Part shown: piece by piece, positions 46,629-57,967 of the stretch
Numbering within the stretch: position 1 is the stretch's first letter
Layout: every line of letters starts with the position of its first letter
Translations under genes and position numbers: made by a program
The notes under the pieces: model-generated
What the model was told of the DNA's origin: nothing
What the model saw: the letters and a program-made list of their open reading frames with translations, nothing else
The model's database searches: none
Assembly (NCBI GenBank): GCA_041674385.1
Contig: JBAYVU010000011.1
Span: 1-64,000 of the forward strand
Direction: 5' to 3'
DNA from: JACRAR01 sp041674385
GTDB taxonomy: Bacteria; Pseudomonadota; Gammaproteobacteria; Burkholderiales; Rhodocyclaceae
Length of the DNA: 64,000 nucleotides

Positions 46629-48689
46629 ATGCCATCCTGGGATTCGCGCAGCCTCAGCCTTTGTGTTCGGTGGATAAGCAGGATCGGCATGGTCGGGATC
46701 GCCGGCAGGACCGACTTCAGGCTGCTGCGTTTCTTCACGACTGCCAGCCTGGTCGCCTTCACGGTCGTCGCAATATTGCTGGGCTACATATTCCGGACCT
46801 TGTCCGTTGACGCCATGATCAGCAATTACGAGAACGAGCACACCAATCTGGCCAGGGTTCTTGCCAATGAAATGGTGAGACACGGATTGTCGGCGATTAT
46901 GCAAGCCAACGATAGCGAATCCGTAGCCGAACTCAGGCAAGGCCGGATAATCTCCGGAATGGATACCGAGCTGGTTTCCATTCTCAAAGGCACCACAATC
47001 TTCAAGGTCAAGCTGTACAGTCTTAAGGGAATGACGATCTATTCGACCGAATCCAAACAGATCGGCGAAGACAAAAGCATGAATGCGGGCGTCATCGCCG
47101 GTCTGCAAGGCTTGACCCGATCCAAGTTGGCGCACAGCAATACCTTCAGCAGCTTCGAGGGCGAAGTCCAGAACCGCGATCTGGTCGAGAGCTACGTTCC
47201 CTTGTACGAACCAACAACGGGCAAGCTGGCTGGTGTGTTCGAGATCTATGGTGACGCAACGCAAAGACTGGTCTACATCGGGCAGAGACAATGGATTATC
47301 GTCGGCTCCGTCATCGGCTTATTGACGCTGCTTTACCTGGCGCTATTCATCATTGTGAAACGAGCCCAGGATCTCATTATTCGACAAAACCTGGAACGCG
47401 AATTCGCCCAACAAGCACTCAGGGAAAGCGAGGAACGCTGGAAATTCGCCCTCGAAGGCTCCGGCGAGGGCGTTTGGGACCGCAACCTGCAAACCGGCAA
47501 AGTGGTGTACTCCAAACGCTACAAGGAAATCTACGGTTTTGCCGAGGACGAGTTGGAAAATCAGCAGGAAGCCTGGGACGAGCGCGTTCATCCCGACGAC
47601 CTGGCCACGGTAGAAGCGAGCCGGGAAGCCTATTTCGCCGGCCAAAACCCTGTCTATGCCAATGAGCGGCGCATGCAATGCAAGGATGGCAGCTGGAAAT
47701 GGATACTTTCGCGCGGCATGGTGGTGGAACGCGATGCGCAAGGCAAGCCCCTGCGCATGATCGGCACCCACACCGACATCACCGAGCGGCATCGGCGCGA
47801 GGAAGCCTTGCGGCTGGCCGCAACGGTATTCAACACCATGGATGAGGCCGTCACGGTGACCGACCTGGACAATCGGATCGTCTCGGTCAATCCGGCATTT
47901 ACTGCCATCACCGGCTATTCTGCGGAAGAGGCGATCGGCAAGAATCCGCGGCTGCTTGCATCCGGCGCGCATCCGCCGGAGTTTTACCGGGACATGTGGA
48001 AAGAGTTGAGCACTACGGGAAGCTGGCGAGGCGAAATCAAGAATCGCAGCAAGGCTGGCCATATCTATGTCGAATGGCTTTCGATCAAACAGGTGCGCGA
48101 CGACAAGGGAGTTCCGTCGCACTATGTGGCGGTGTTCTCCGATATTACCGAGCGCAAATCCGTCGAGGAGCGCATGCTGCAGCTGGCGCATTACGATGTG
48201 CTCACCGGCGTGCCCAATCGCACCCTGTTTGCCGACCGTCTGCAGCAGGCAATAGCCAAGGCCCGCCGCGACAAGTCGCGCTTGGCGCTGATGTTCATCG
48301 ATCTCGACGACTTCAAGCCGGTCAATGACCAGTTCGGCCATCATGTCGGCGATTTGCTGCTGAAGCGGGTGGCGGGTTGCTTGCAAGACTGCTTGCGGCG
48401 CGAAACAGACACGGTGGGGCGAATGGGCGGCGACGAATTCGTGGTGATATTGCCGGAGATTGAAGCGATCCATGATGCCATAGGTATAGCAGAAAAAATC
48501 CGGCGTACCCTCGACCAGACTTTTGAAATAGCCGGACACCTCATCCACATTTCCTCCAGCATCGGCGTTGCCGTTTATCCGGAGCATGGCAGCGACGAGA
48601 AACTCCTGCTCAAGAGCGCCGATGCGGCCATGTACCGTGCCAAGGAAGAAGGGCGCAACCGCTTGGTGATGGCTGCTCCGCAGGCATGA
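46629..48689 (+). CDS. Membrane-bound PAS-PAS-GGDEF diguanylate cyclase
   Basis: A 686-aa receptor-type cyclase. A transmembrane segment (about 36-58) is followed by a periplasmic sensor loop (about 59-220) and a second transmembrane segment (about 222-246). Two PAS domains follow (about 265-390 with HTDITERHRR, and 392-515 with VFSDITERKS). GGDEF comes last, with catalytic GGDEF at 600-604 and an RETD I-site before it. It should be an active, feedback-inhibited cyclase. The stop overlaps the next gene by 4 nt (ATGA). It begins 24 nt after the acyl-CoA dehydrogenase. Confidence 0.93.
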   Translation: MPSWDSRSLSLCVRWISRIGMVGIAGRTDFRLLRFFTTASLVAFTVVAILLGYIFRTLSVDAMISNYENEHTNLARVLANEMVRHGLSAIMQANDSESVAELRQGRIISGMDTELVSILKGTTIFKVKLYSLKGMTIYSTESKQIGEDKSMNAGVIAGLQGLTRSKLAHSNTFSSFEGEVQNRDLVESYVPLYEPTTGKLAGVFEIYGDATQRLVYIGQRQWIIVGSVIGLLTLLYLALFIIVKRAQDLIIRQNLEREFAQQALRESEERWKFALEGSGEGVWDRNLQTGKVVYSKRYKEIYGFAEDELENQQEAWDERVHPDDLATVEASREAYFAGQNPVYANERRMQCKDGSWKWILSRGMVVERDAQGKPLRMIGTHTDITERHRREEALRLAATVFNTMDEAVTVTDLDNRIVSVNPAFTAITGYSAEEAIGKNPRLLASGAHPPEFYRDMWKELSTTGSWRGEIKNRSKAGHIYVEWLSIKQVRDDKGVPSHYVAVFSDITERKSVEERMLQLAHYDVLTGVPNRTLFADRLQQAIAKARRDKSRLALMFIDLDDFKPVNDQFGHHVGDLLLKRVAGCLQDCLRRETDTVGRMGGDEFVVILPEIEAIHDAIGIAEKIRRTLDQTFEIAGHLIHISSSIGVAVYPEHGSDEKLLLKSADAAMYRAKEEGRNRLVMAAPQA

Positions 48690-51589
48690 AGCGCGACTTC
48701 CAATCGATCTTGCTGACTTTGCCGCTGATGGTGCTGACCGCCTTCTTCCTGATGGCGGCGATGACGTTCGGATACTCCGACTGGTTGCAGCGCCAAACAT
48801 TGTTGAAAGATGCGCGTGAGCACTTGCTGGAGGATTCCGCCCGGTTTGTGCGTCAAGTCGAGCATGATCTGCTGCTCAAGCCTGAGCGTGTGGAGGAGGA
48901 ACTCCTGCTGCATGGCTCTGAGGCGCACAACCTGGTCACCGCATTGATCGATGCGGATGGCTCGATTCGGTTCGCACAACGCAGCGAATGGAAAGGCCGG
49001 GTCTTTGCCGAAGTTTTTCCCGCGCTGGATACGGCGCGCTTTGCCCGGGCTGTTCAGAGCGGCGGCGCCGACCTTGTCGAGGATGCCGGCCGGAATCATT
49101 TGAACATCCTCATGCCGTACGCCATCAAGCCACGGCCGGGACAGGCTGGCGATGCGAGGCGTGGCGCGATCTATCTCGAATATGACTTGGCTACGGCCCT
49201 GGCGCAGTCGCGCTATGACCATCTGATCGAACACCTGCCGGTTATCGGACTGGCGCTGTTGTTTGCCACGCTGCTGATCTTCTGGCTAAAGCGTCGGGTG
49301 GTGCAACCCATCCGCGCAATTACCGAGGTCAGCCGCCGCGTCAGCAGAGGCGATCTGGCGGCACGTATAGACTCTTGCGGCATCGGCGAAGTGGCCGTCC
49401 TTTGCGAACATTTCAATATCATGACGGAAGCCTTGGGGCGGGAGCTTGCCTCTCGCAAGTCCTTGTCCGCGAAGCTGCAGGAAAGCCACGATCTGCTGGC
49501 CAAGATTTCCGCACAGGTTCCGGGCATCATCTTCCAGTTTCGCATGGGTCCGGACGGGCATTCCTCTTTCCCTTTCATCAGCGAAACAGCCCGCGACATG
49601 TACGGATTTACCCCTGAGCAAGCGCGCGAGGACGCCGCTCCCTATTTTGCCGTTCTGCATCCCGATGATGCGGATAGCATTGCAGCCTACGTGCAGGAAT
49701 CCTCCCACAGTTTGTCGAAGTGGGATCGCGAATACCGGGTGCTGCATCCAAAACACGGCGTGCGTTGGCACATGGGCCATGCCCAACCGGAACGGCAGGA
49801 GGATGGCAGTATTCTCTGGCACGGCTTTATCACCGATGTCACCGAGCGCAAGCGATCCGAAGAGCGGCGGCGTCTCAATGCCAGGGTGTTCGAGACTGTC
49901 GACGAAGCCATCATGGTCACCGATGCTGCGGGCAGTATCGTTGCGGTCAACCCGGCGTTCTCCCGGATCACCGGCTACAGCGAGGCGGAAGTGCTCGGCA
50001 AGAATCCGCGCATTCTCAATTCCAACCGCCACGACAAGGCTTTCCATCAGGCGGTATGGCAGTCTTTGCAAACGCACGGCAAATGGGCCGGGGAGATATG
50101 GAACCGGCGCAAGAACGGCGAGGTGTTTCCCGAATGGCAGACCATCAGCAGCGTCAAGGATGCGAACGGACGACTCAGCCAATATGTCGCGGTATTCGCC
50201 GACCTCAGCGAGATCCGCAAGGCCCAGGAGGCTGCCGAGCATCTTTCCTGGCGCGACTCGCTGACAGGACTGGCGAATCGCGCATTGTTCCTGCGTCAGT
50301 TGGGACAGACGCTGGCCAATGCGCATCGCGAGGGGCGTTATGCCGATGTGCTGCTGCTCGATCTGGATCGCTTCAAGGACATCAACGAAGCCCGCGGTCT
50401 GGCGCTGGGTGACGCATTGCTGAAAGAAGTGGCCGAGTGCATGACGCGTGTCCTGCATCCGGACGACCTGTTGGCTCGGCTGGATTCGGACGAATTTGCG
50501 GTGTTGCTGCCGCGTTTGGCATTCGAGCGCGAATCCGCCGGCCGGGAAGCCTTGGCCGTGGCAGAAAAACTGCGTGAGGTGTTGCGCGGCAGCATCGTTA
50601 TTGATGGCGAAGCCTTTCATCTCGATGCCAGCATCGGCATCGCCCTGTTCCCCGAATCCGCCCAGGAAACCGCTTCCGATGTGCTGCGCCAGGCCGACAT
50701 GGCGATGCATCAGGCCAAGGCCGCGGGGGGGGGCTGCGCCATCTTCTTTGAGGCGGCCATGGGGCAGACCATCCGGGATCGCTATCGGGTTGAGCGCGAA
50801 CTGCGTCTGGCCATCGACGACGGGCAGTTGCGGCTTTACCTTCAGCCGCAAGTGGATGCGGCAGGCGGGCAAGTCGGCGCCGAGGCGCTGGTGCGATGGC
50901 AGCACCCGGAGCGCGGCCTGGTGCCGCCGGGTGTGTTCATTCCGCTGGCGGAGGCGACCGATCTGATCGTTGCCATCGACCGCTGGATGCTGGCTGCGGT
51001 GTGTCGCCTGCTGGCAAGATTGGATGCGGAAGGCTGCTCGCTGCGGGTGTCGGTGAATATCAGCCCGCGCCATTTCCAGAAGGAGGACTTTGTCGATGAG
51101 GTGAAACGCCATCTGGCTGCCAGCGGCGCAGATCCGACCCACCTGGTGCTGGAGGTGACCGAAGGTCTGGTGATCGGCAACTTCGCCGACGTGGTGGCCA
51201 AGATGATGGCGCTGACCGAACTGGGCATCCATTTTTCCATGGACGATTTCGGCACCGGCTATTCCAGCTTGGCCTATCTCAAGCGCTTGCCGATCCACGA
51301 ACTCAAGATCGACAAGAGTTTCATCGACGATGTCACCACCGACTCGAACGATGCGGCGCTGGTCGATACCATCCTCGCCGTGGCACAACATCTGGGCTTG
51401 CAGGTCGTGGCGGAAGGAGTGGAAACACAGGCGCAGGTCGATTTCCTCAACGCCCATGGCCAGGTGATCCATCAAGGCTATCTCTACGGCCGGCCCGAAC
51501 CGATGGAGACATGGCTGGCGAAGCTGAACTGCGGGACTACATCCCCGGATAAACCGGTCCTTCACCGCCCTGAGGCACGATCCAGTTGA
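48686..51589 (+). CDS. Membrane PAS-degenerate GGDEF-EAL c-di-GMP phosphodiesterase
   Basis: A 967-aa protein. Transmembrane segments lie near 8-30 and about 185-207, flanking a periplasmic region. HAMP (about 208-260) and two PAS domains follow. The GGDEF domain has DSDEF at about 600-604 instead of GGDEF, so it is probably not a cyclase. The C-terminal EAL domain has EALVRW at about 733, NISPRHFQ, LEVTEGLVI, DDFGTGYSSL and KIDKSFIDD, and looks active. The gene pairs with the upstream cyclase by overlap, and its 3' end overlaps the convergent ETF-quinone oxidoreductase gene by 53 nt. Confidence 0.93.
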   Translation: MKRDFQSILLTLPLMVLTAFFLMAAMTFGYSDWLQRQTLLKDAREHLLEDSARFVRQVEHDLLLKPERVEEELLLHGSEAHNLVTALIDADGSIRFAQRSEWKGRVFAEVFPALDTARFARAVQSGGADLVEDAGRNHLNILMPYAIKPRPGQAGDARRGAIYLEYDLATALAQSRYDHLIEHLPVIGLALLFATLLIFWLKRRVVQPIRAITEVSRRVSRGDLAARIDSCGIGEVAVLCEHFNIMTEALGRELASRKSLSAKLQESHDLLAKISAQVPGIIFQFRMGPDGHSSFPFISETARDMYGFTPEQAREDAAPYFAVLHPDDADSIAAYVQESSHSLSKWDREYRVLHPKHGVRWHMGHAQPERQEDGSILWHGFITDVTERKRSEERRRLNARVFETVDEAIMVTDAAGSIVAVNPAFSRITGYSEAEVLGKNPRILNSNRHDKAFHQAVWQSLQTHGKWAGEIWNRRKNGEVFPEWQTISSVKDANGRLSQYVAVFADLSEIRKAQEAAEHLSWRDSLTGLANRALFLRQLGQTLANAHREGRYADVLLLDLDRFKDINEARGLALGDALLKEVAECMTRVLHPDDLLARLDSDEFAVLLPRLAFERESAGREALAVAEKLREVLRGSIVIDGEAFHLDASIGIALFPESAQETASDVLRQADMAMHQAKAAGGGCAIFFEAAMGQTIRDRYRVERELRLAIDDGQLRLYLQPQVDAAGGQVGAEALVRWQHPERGLVPPGVFIPLAEATDLIVAIDRWMLAAVCRLLARLDAEGCSLRVSVNISPRHFQKEDFVDEVKRHLAASGADPTHLVLEVTEGLVIGNFADVVAKMMALTELGIHFSMDDFGTGYSSLAYLKRLPIHELKIDKSFIDDVTTDSNDAALVDTILAVAQHLGLQVVAEGVETQAQVDFLNAHGQVIHQGYLYGRPEPMETWLAKLNCGTTSPDKPVLHRPEARSS

Positions 51590-53168
51590 TATTCTGGGTC
51601 GGGTCTTTGATGTCGCAGGTCTTGCAGTGGACGCAGTTCTGCGCATTGATCTGCAAGCGCGGATTGCTGCCGTCGGCGTCACGCAGAATCTCATACACGC
51701 CGGCTGGACAGTAGCGCTGCTCGGGGGCATCGTAGAGCGCAAGGTTGACCTTGATCGGTACCTCGGGATCCTTCAGGGTCAGGTGACAAGGCTGGTTTTC
51801 CTCGTGGTTGGTGTTCGACAGGAACACCGAGGAGAGGCGGTCGAAGCTGATCACGCCATCGGGCTTGGGATAATCGATCGGCGTGCATTCGGCGGCTTTC
51901 TTCAGCTTCAGGTGGTCGGCCGTGAGGTGCAGTGTCCACGGCGCCTTGCCGCGGAACAGGACTTGGTCCATGCCGAACATCAGCGAGCCGAGATAGAGGC
52001 CTTTGCTCATCCATGGCTTGAAATTGCGCGCTTTGCGGAGTTCCTCGAATATCCAGCTCTCACGGAATTTTTGCGGATAGGCGGTGAGTTCGTCGTGGCT
52101 GCGGGAGCTGCCGAGTGCTTCAGAGACGGCTTCGGCGGCCAGCATGCCGCTCTTGATGGCGGTATGGCTGCCCTTGATGCGTGAGCCGATGAACATGCCG
52201 GCATCGTCGCCGAGCAATGCGCCACCCGGGAATATCAGTTTCGGCAGGGCTTGCAAACCGCCCGCGGCGATGGCGCGGGCACCGTAGGAAATGCGCTTGC
52301 CGCCTTCGAGCATCGGCCGAACCTTGGGATGCGTCTTGTAGCGCTGGAATTCCTCGAACGGCGACAGATAGGGATTGGAATACGCCAGGCCGACCACATA
52401 GCCGATCGCCACCAGGTTCTCGCCGTAGTGGTAGCAGAACGAACCGCCGTAGGTGTCGGCCGGCAGCGGCCAGCCGGCAGTGTGCATGACCATGCCCTTG
52501 ACATGTTGCTCAGGCTTGATTTCCCACAGCTCCTTGATGCCGATGGCATAGACTTGCGGGTCGGCGCCGTTGCGCAGGTTGAATTTCTGCTCCAGCTGCT
52601 TGCCCAGGTGGCCGCGGCAGCCTTCGGCGAACAGGGTGTATTTGGCGAGCAACTCCATGCCGGGCTGATAGGCCGGCGTGGGCTGTCCGTCATGGCCGAC
52701 GCCCATGTCGCCGGTGGCGACGCCCTTGACGCTGCCATCGTCGTTGTACAGGAGTTCGGCGCCGGCAAATCCCGGGTAGATTTCCACGCCCAGCGCTTCG
52801 GCCTGCTGTCCAAGCCAGCGGCAGAGGTTGCCGAGGCTGATGATGTAATTGCCGTGGTTAACGAAACAGTTGGGCAGCAGGAAATTGGGCACCTGCATCC
52901 CGCCGGTTTCGGAGAGCATCAGGAAACGGTCTTCGCCCACCAGCGTATCGAGCGGCGCATTCTGCGCCTGCCAGTCGGGGATCAGTTCGTTGAGCGCGCG
53001 CGGATCCATGATTGCGCCGGAGAGGATGTGGGCGCCGATTTCGGCGCCTTTCTCGATCAGGCAGACAGAGGTCTCGGCATTCAACTGCTTCAACCGGATC
53101 GCCGCTGCCAGCCCGGCGGGACCACCACCGACGATCAGTACGTCAAATTCCATCGCTTCGCGTTCCAT
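51537..53168 (-). CDS. Electron transfer flavoprotein-ubiquinone oxidoreductase
   Basis: A 543-aa membrane-associated flavo-iron-sulfur enzyme that passes electrons from ETF to ubiquinone. The FAD site FDVLIVGGGPAGLAAAIRL is near the N-terminus, with IEKGAEIGAHILSGA next. The ubiquinone-binding region follows, and the [4Fe-4S] ligands lie near the C-terminus (CPAGVYE, NCVHCKTCDIKDP). The start at 53168 (MEREAMEFDVLIVG) has an AGGGGA ribosome-binding site; an earlier start at 53279 would collide with the divergent thioesterase promoter. It is the quinone partner for etfBA at 43-45 kb. Confidence 0.95.
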   Translation of the reverse strand: MEREAMEFDVLIVGGGPAGLAAAIRLKQLNAETSVCLIEKGAEIGAHILSGAIMDPRALNELIPDWQAQNAPLDTLVGEDRFLMLSETGGMQVPNFLLPNCFVNHGNYIISLGNLCRWLGQQAEALGVEIYPGFAGAELLYNDDGSVKGVATGDMGVGHDGQPTPAYQPGMELLAKYTLFAEGCRGHLGKQLEQKFNLRNGADPQVYAIGIKELWEIKPEQHVKGMVMHTAGWPLPADTYGGSFCYHYGENLVAIGYVVGLAYSNPYLSPFEEFQRYKTHPKVRPMLEGGKRISYGARAIAAGGLQALPKLIFPGGALLGDDAGMFIGSRIKGSHTAIKSGMLAAEAVSEALGSSRSHDELTAYPQKFRESWIFEELRKARNFKPWMSKGLYLGSLMFGMDQVLFRGKAPWTLHLTADHLKLKKAAECTPIDYPKPDGVISFDRLSSVFLSNTNHEENQPCHLTLKDPEVPIKVNLALYDAPEQRYCPAGVYEILRDADGSNPRLQINAQNCVHCKTCDIKDPTQNINWIVPQGGEGPVYPGM

Positions 53169-53234
53169 GTATTTCCCCTGGCTGTTGTTACCCGGATATT
53201 CCTTGTCATTCCGATCATTTCTTGGCCTGGATAT

Positions 53235-53240
53235 TATAAT
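53235..53240 (+). promoter_or_regulatory. -10 element for the thioesterase-acetoacetyl-CoA synthetase transcript
   Basis: TATAAT 30 nt upstream of the thioesterase ATG, in the short divergent gap with the ETF-quinone oxidoreductase gene. The -35 is not clear. Confidence 0.45.
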
Positions 53241-53270
53241 TCCAATCGTGTGAATTGGCTTCCGCTCAAA

Positions 53271-53693
53271 ATGGATCATTATCGCAAGTTGGTTTTTACT
53301 TCACTTGTTCCGATTCGCTGGGGCGACATGGACACCTTGGGCCATGTCAATAACACCGTCTATTTTCGCTATGTCGAACAGGCGCGCGTCGAGTGGCTGG
53401 ACTCGGTGGCGCCTCGCTCGAAGCGGCCACCCGACTTGTCGATTGTGATTGTGAACACCAGTTGTTCCTTTCTGATTCCGCTCGTTTATCCGGGTTCTGT
53501 CGAGGTGCGTTTGTACACTGGGCATGCCGGGCGCAGCAGTTTGCCGACCTATTTCGACATGCGTCGGCCTGGAGAAGACCGGCTATATGCCGAAGGTGCG
53601 GCCAAGCTCGTCTGGATGAATCCGCTCACCGGCAAGTCGATTCCCTTGCCCGACGAGATTCGTCGCTTGGCCGCAGACACGGCTTCGACCTGA
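53271..53693 (+). CDS. Hotdog-fold acyl-CoA thioesterase (4HBT family)
   Basis: A 140-aa single hotdog domain. It has IRWGDMDTLGHVNNTVYFRYVE split over the N-terminal part, where the catalytic Asp precedes xxxGHVNN, and WLDSVAP in the central helix. It resembles YbgC/FadM-type thioesterases that hydrolyse short or medium acyl-CoA; the substrate is not readable. The start is the ATG at 53271. It is followed 14 nt later by acetoacetyl-CoA synthetase, so CoA-pool balancing is plausible. Confidence 0.88.
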   Translation: MDHYRKLVFTSLVPIRWGDMDTLGHVNNTVYFRYVEQARVEWLDSVAPRSKRPPDLSIVIVNTSCSFLIPLVYPGSVEVRLYTGHAGRSSLPTYFDMRRPGEDRLYAEGAAKLVWMNPLTGKSIPLPDEIRRLAADTAST

Positions 53694-53707
53694 CCGGAGG
53701 ACATGCG

Positions 53708-55684
<1,977 letters not shown>

Positions 55685-55685
55685 C

Positions 55686-56231
55686 ATGCTGATGAATAAG
55701 GATCATTCCGTGTTGCTGGTAGTCGATATGCAGGAGCGCTTGCTGCCGGCGGTCCACGATTGGCAGCGGCTGCTCGACAACGTCCGCTGGCTGGTGCTGG
55801 TGGCGCAGAAGCTGGGCGTTCCGGTGCTGGCGAGCGAGCAGTATCCGCAAGGTCTTGGCCCGACGCACTCGGCATTGCGAGGCCTGCTGGCGCCGCAATG
55901 CATTGCCGAGAAGCTGCATTTCTCCTGCGTGGCGGCGCAATGCCTGTCCGCCTTGCCCGGAGCAGAGCGGCCGCAAGTGGTGGTGTGCGGCATCGAGTCG
56001 CATGTCTGCGTGCTGCAAACGGCGCTGGAATTGGGCGAGCAGGGCAAGCAGGTGTTTGTCGTCGCCGATGCCGTTGGTTCGCGCGAGCCCGACAGCAAAG
56101 CGCTGGCGCTGGAACGCATGCGTCGTCATGGCGTCGAAGTGGTGTCGCGCGAAATGGTGGCCTTCGAGTGGCTGAAACAGGCCGGCACGCCTTTGTTCAA
56201 GGAAATCAGTACCCAATATCTGCGCGGATAA
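55686..56231 (+). CDS. Isochorismatase-family cysteine hydrolase
   Basis: A 181-aa single-domain hydrolase. The catalytic triad is visible: Asp in LLVVDMQERLL, Lys in AEKLHFSC and Cys in ESHVCVLQTAL. The cis-peptide motif GIESHVC is typical. It resembles YcaC-like hydrolases more than nicotinamidase, but substrate cannot be assigned. It starts 1 nt after the acetoacetyl-CoA synthetase gene and is probably co-transcribed. A promoter for pyrG follows. Confidence 0.9.
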   Translation: MLMNKDHSVLLVVDMQERLLPAVHDWQRLLDNVRWLVLVAQKLGVPVLASEQYPQGLGPTHSALRGLLAPQCIAEKLHFSCVAAQCLSALPGAERPQVVVCGIESHVCVLQTALELGEQGKQVFVVADAVGSREPDSKALALERMRRHGVEVVSREMVAFEWLKQAGTPLFKEISTQYLRG

Positions 56232-56249
56232 AAACTCCGGTGACATGCA

Positions 56250-56278
56250 TTGAGTGGTCGGACGAATTCGGCTATTAT
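56250..56278 (+). promoter_or_regulatory. Probable sigma70 promoter of pyrG
   Basis: TTGAGT (56250-56255), a 17-nt spacer and TATTAT (56273-56278) lie in the gap before pyrG, with the start codon 27 nt after the -10. Confidence 0.6.
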
Positions 56279-56304
56279 TTGGCTTTCCTGCACCCGCAAT
56301 ATCC

Positions 56305-57936
56305 ATGACTAAATACGTCTTCGTTACGGGTGGTGTCGTGTCCTCTTTGGGCAAAGGCATCGCAGCCGCTTCGCTGGGAGCGATACTCGAATCCCGCGGC
56401 ATCAAGATTACCCATCTCAAACTCGATCCCTACATCAACGTCGATCCCGGCACGATGTCGCCGTTTCAGCATGGCGAAGTTTTCGTTACCGAGGATGGCG
56501 CCGAGACCGACCTCGATCTGGGTCATTACGAGCGATTCACCAGCGCCAAGATGGGCAAGCGCAACAACTTCACCACCGGCCAGATTTACGAGTCGGTGAT
56601 CAAGAAGGAACGGCGCGGCGAGTATCTCGGCAAGACGGTTCAAGTGATCCCGCATATCACCGACGAGATCAAGCTTTTCATCAAACGCGGCGCGGAAGGC
56701 GCGGATGTGGCCATCGTCGAGGTCGGCGGCACGGTCGGCGACATCGAGTCCTTGCCGTTTCTCGAAGCCATCCGCCAGATGAGCATCGAGGAAGGCCGAA
56801 TCAATACCTGCTTCATCCATCTGACGCTGCTGCCATGGATCGGCGCCGCAGGAGAACTGAAGACCAAGCCGACCCAGCATTCGGTCAAGGAGCTGCGCGA
56901 AATCGGCATTCAGCCGGATATCCTGCTGTGTCGCGCCGACCGGCCGGTACCTGACGACGAGCGACGCAAGATTGCCTTGTTTACCAATGTCCAGTCCGAG
57001 GCGGTGATCTCGGCGGTCGATGCCGACAGTATCTACATGATTCCCGGCCAACTGCATCACCAGATGCTCGACGAGATTGTCTGTCACAAGCTCGGCATCC
57101 TTGCCCGTGCCGCCGATCTGTCGGTGTGGAACAGGTTGGTGAATGCGCTCCAGCATCCGCAGCATGCGGTCGATATCGCCTTTGTCGGCAAATATGTCGA
57201 TCTTACCGAGTCGTACAAGTCGTTGATCGAAGCGCTGTTGCATGCGGGGATTCATACCCGCAGCAAGGTGAATATCCACTACCTGGACTCGGAAGAGACC
57301 GAGCGCGGCGGCACCGCCAAGCTGGCTGGTATGGACGGTATTTTGGTGCCGGGCGGTTTCGGCAAGCGCGGCACCGAAGGCAAAATTGCGGCGATCCGCT
57401 ATGCCCGAGAGAACAAGATACCCTATCTCGGCATCTGCCTGGGCATGCAACTGGCCACCATCGAATTTTCCCGTCATGTCGCGGGACTGGCGGGTGCCAA
57501 CAGCACCGAGTTTGATGCCGACACCCCGCATCCGGTGGTTGCCCTGATTACCGAATGGCTGGATCGTGAAGGCAAGCTTGAACGCCGCGATGACCAATCG
57601 AATCTCGGCGGCACCATGCGCCTGGGGGCGCAACGCTGTCCAATCAGGCCGGGTACGCTGGCAGCGCGGATTTACGGTACCGAAGTGAATGAGCGGCACC
57701 GTCACCGTTATGAGGTGAACAACTTCTATGTTCCCAAGCTTGAGGCGGCGGGCATGCTCATCAGTGCGCGCACCCCAACCGAGAATCTGCCGGAGATGAT
57801 GGAGCTTCCCGCTGAAACGCATCCCTGGTTCGTCGGCGTGCAGTTCCATCCGGAATTCACCAGCAATCCGCGCACCGGCCATCCATTATTCATCTCCTAT
57901 GTCCAGGCGGCACTGGCGAAAAAGGGCTTGGCGTGA
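56305..57936 (+). CDS. pyrG: CTP synthase
   Basis: A 543-aa enzyme making CTP from UTP, ATP and glutamine; E. coli PyrG is 545 aa. The synthase domain starts TKYVFVTGGVVSSLGKGIAAAS with the P-loop, and has KLDPYINVDPGTM and VEVGGTVGDIES. The glutamine amidotransferase domain (about 290-540) has the nucleophile in GICLGMQLA and the His/Glu pair in GVQFHPEF. The start at 56305 (MTKYVF) fits homologues. pyrG-kdsA-eno-ftsB is a standard proteobacterial order. Confidence 0.98.
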   Translation: MTKYVFVTGGVVSSLGKGIAAASLGAILESRGIKITHLKLDPYINVDPGTMSPFQHGEVFVTEDGAETDLDLGHYERFTSAKMGKRNNFTTGQIYESVIKKERRGEYLGKTVQVIPHITDEIKLFIKRGAEGADVAIVEVGGTVGDIESLPFLEAIRQMSIEEGRINTCFIHLTLLPWIGAAGELKTKPTQHSVKELREIGIQPDILLCRADRPVPDDERRKIALFTNVQSEAVISAVDADSIYMIPGQLHHQMLDEIVCHKLGILARAADLSVWNRLVNALQHPQHAVDIAFVGKYVDLTESYKSLIEALLHAGIHTRSKVNIHYLDSEETERGGTAKLAGMDGILVPGGFGKRGTEGKIAAIRYARENKIPYLGICLGMQLATIEFSRHVAGLAGANSTEFDADTPHPVVALITEWLDREGKLERRDDQSNLGGTMRLGAQRCPIRPGTLAARIYGTEVNERHRHRYEVNNFYVPKLEAAGMLISARTPTENLPEMMELPAETHPWFVGVQFHPEFTSNPRTGHPLFISYVQAALAKKGLA

Positions 57937-57967
57937 ATCTGTGCGGCCAAATTTGGGAACCCGCACC

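Noticed and set aside
49286..51742. An 818-codon minus-strand frame opposite the EAL gene
   Set aside because: Antisense shadow; the opposite strand holds clear PAS and EAL domains.
52251..53270. The upstream part of a long plus-strand frame ending in the thioesterase
   Set aside because: Only the last 140 codons (from 53271) match a protein family; the rest is antisense to the ETF-quinone oxidoreductase gene.
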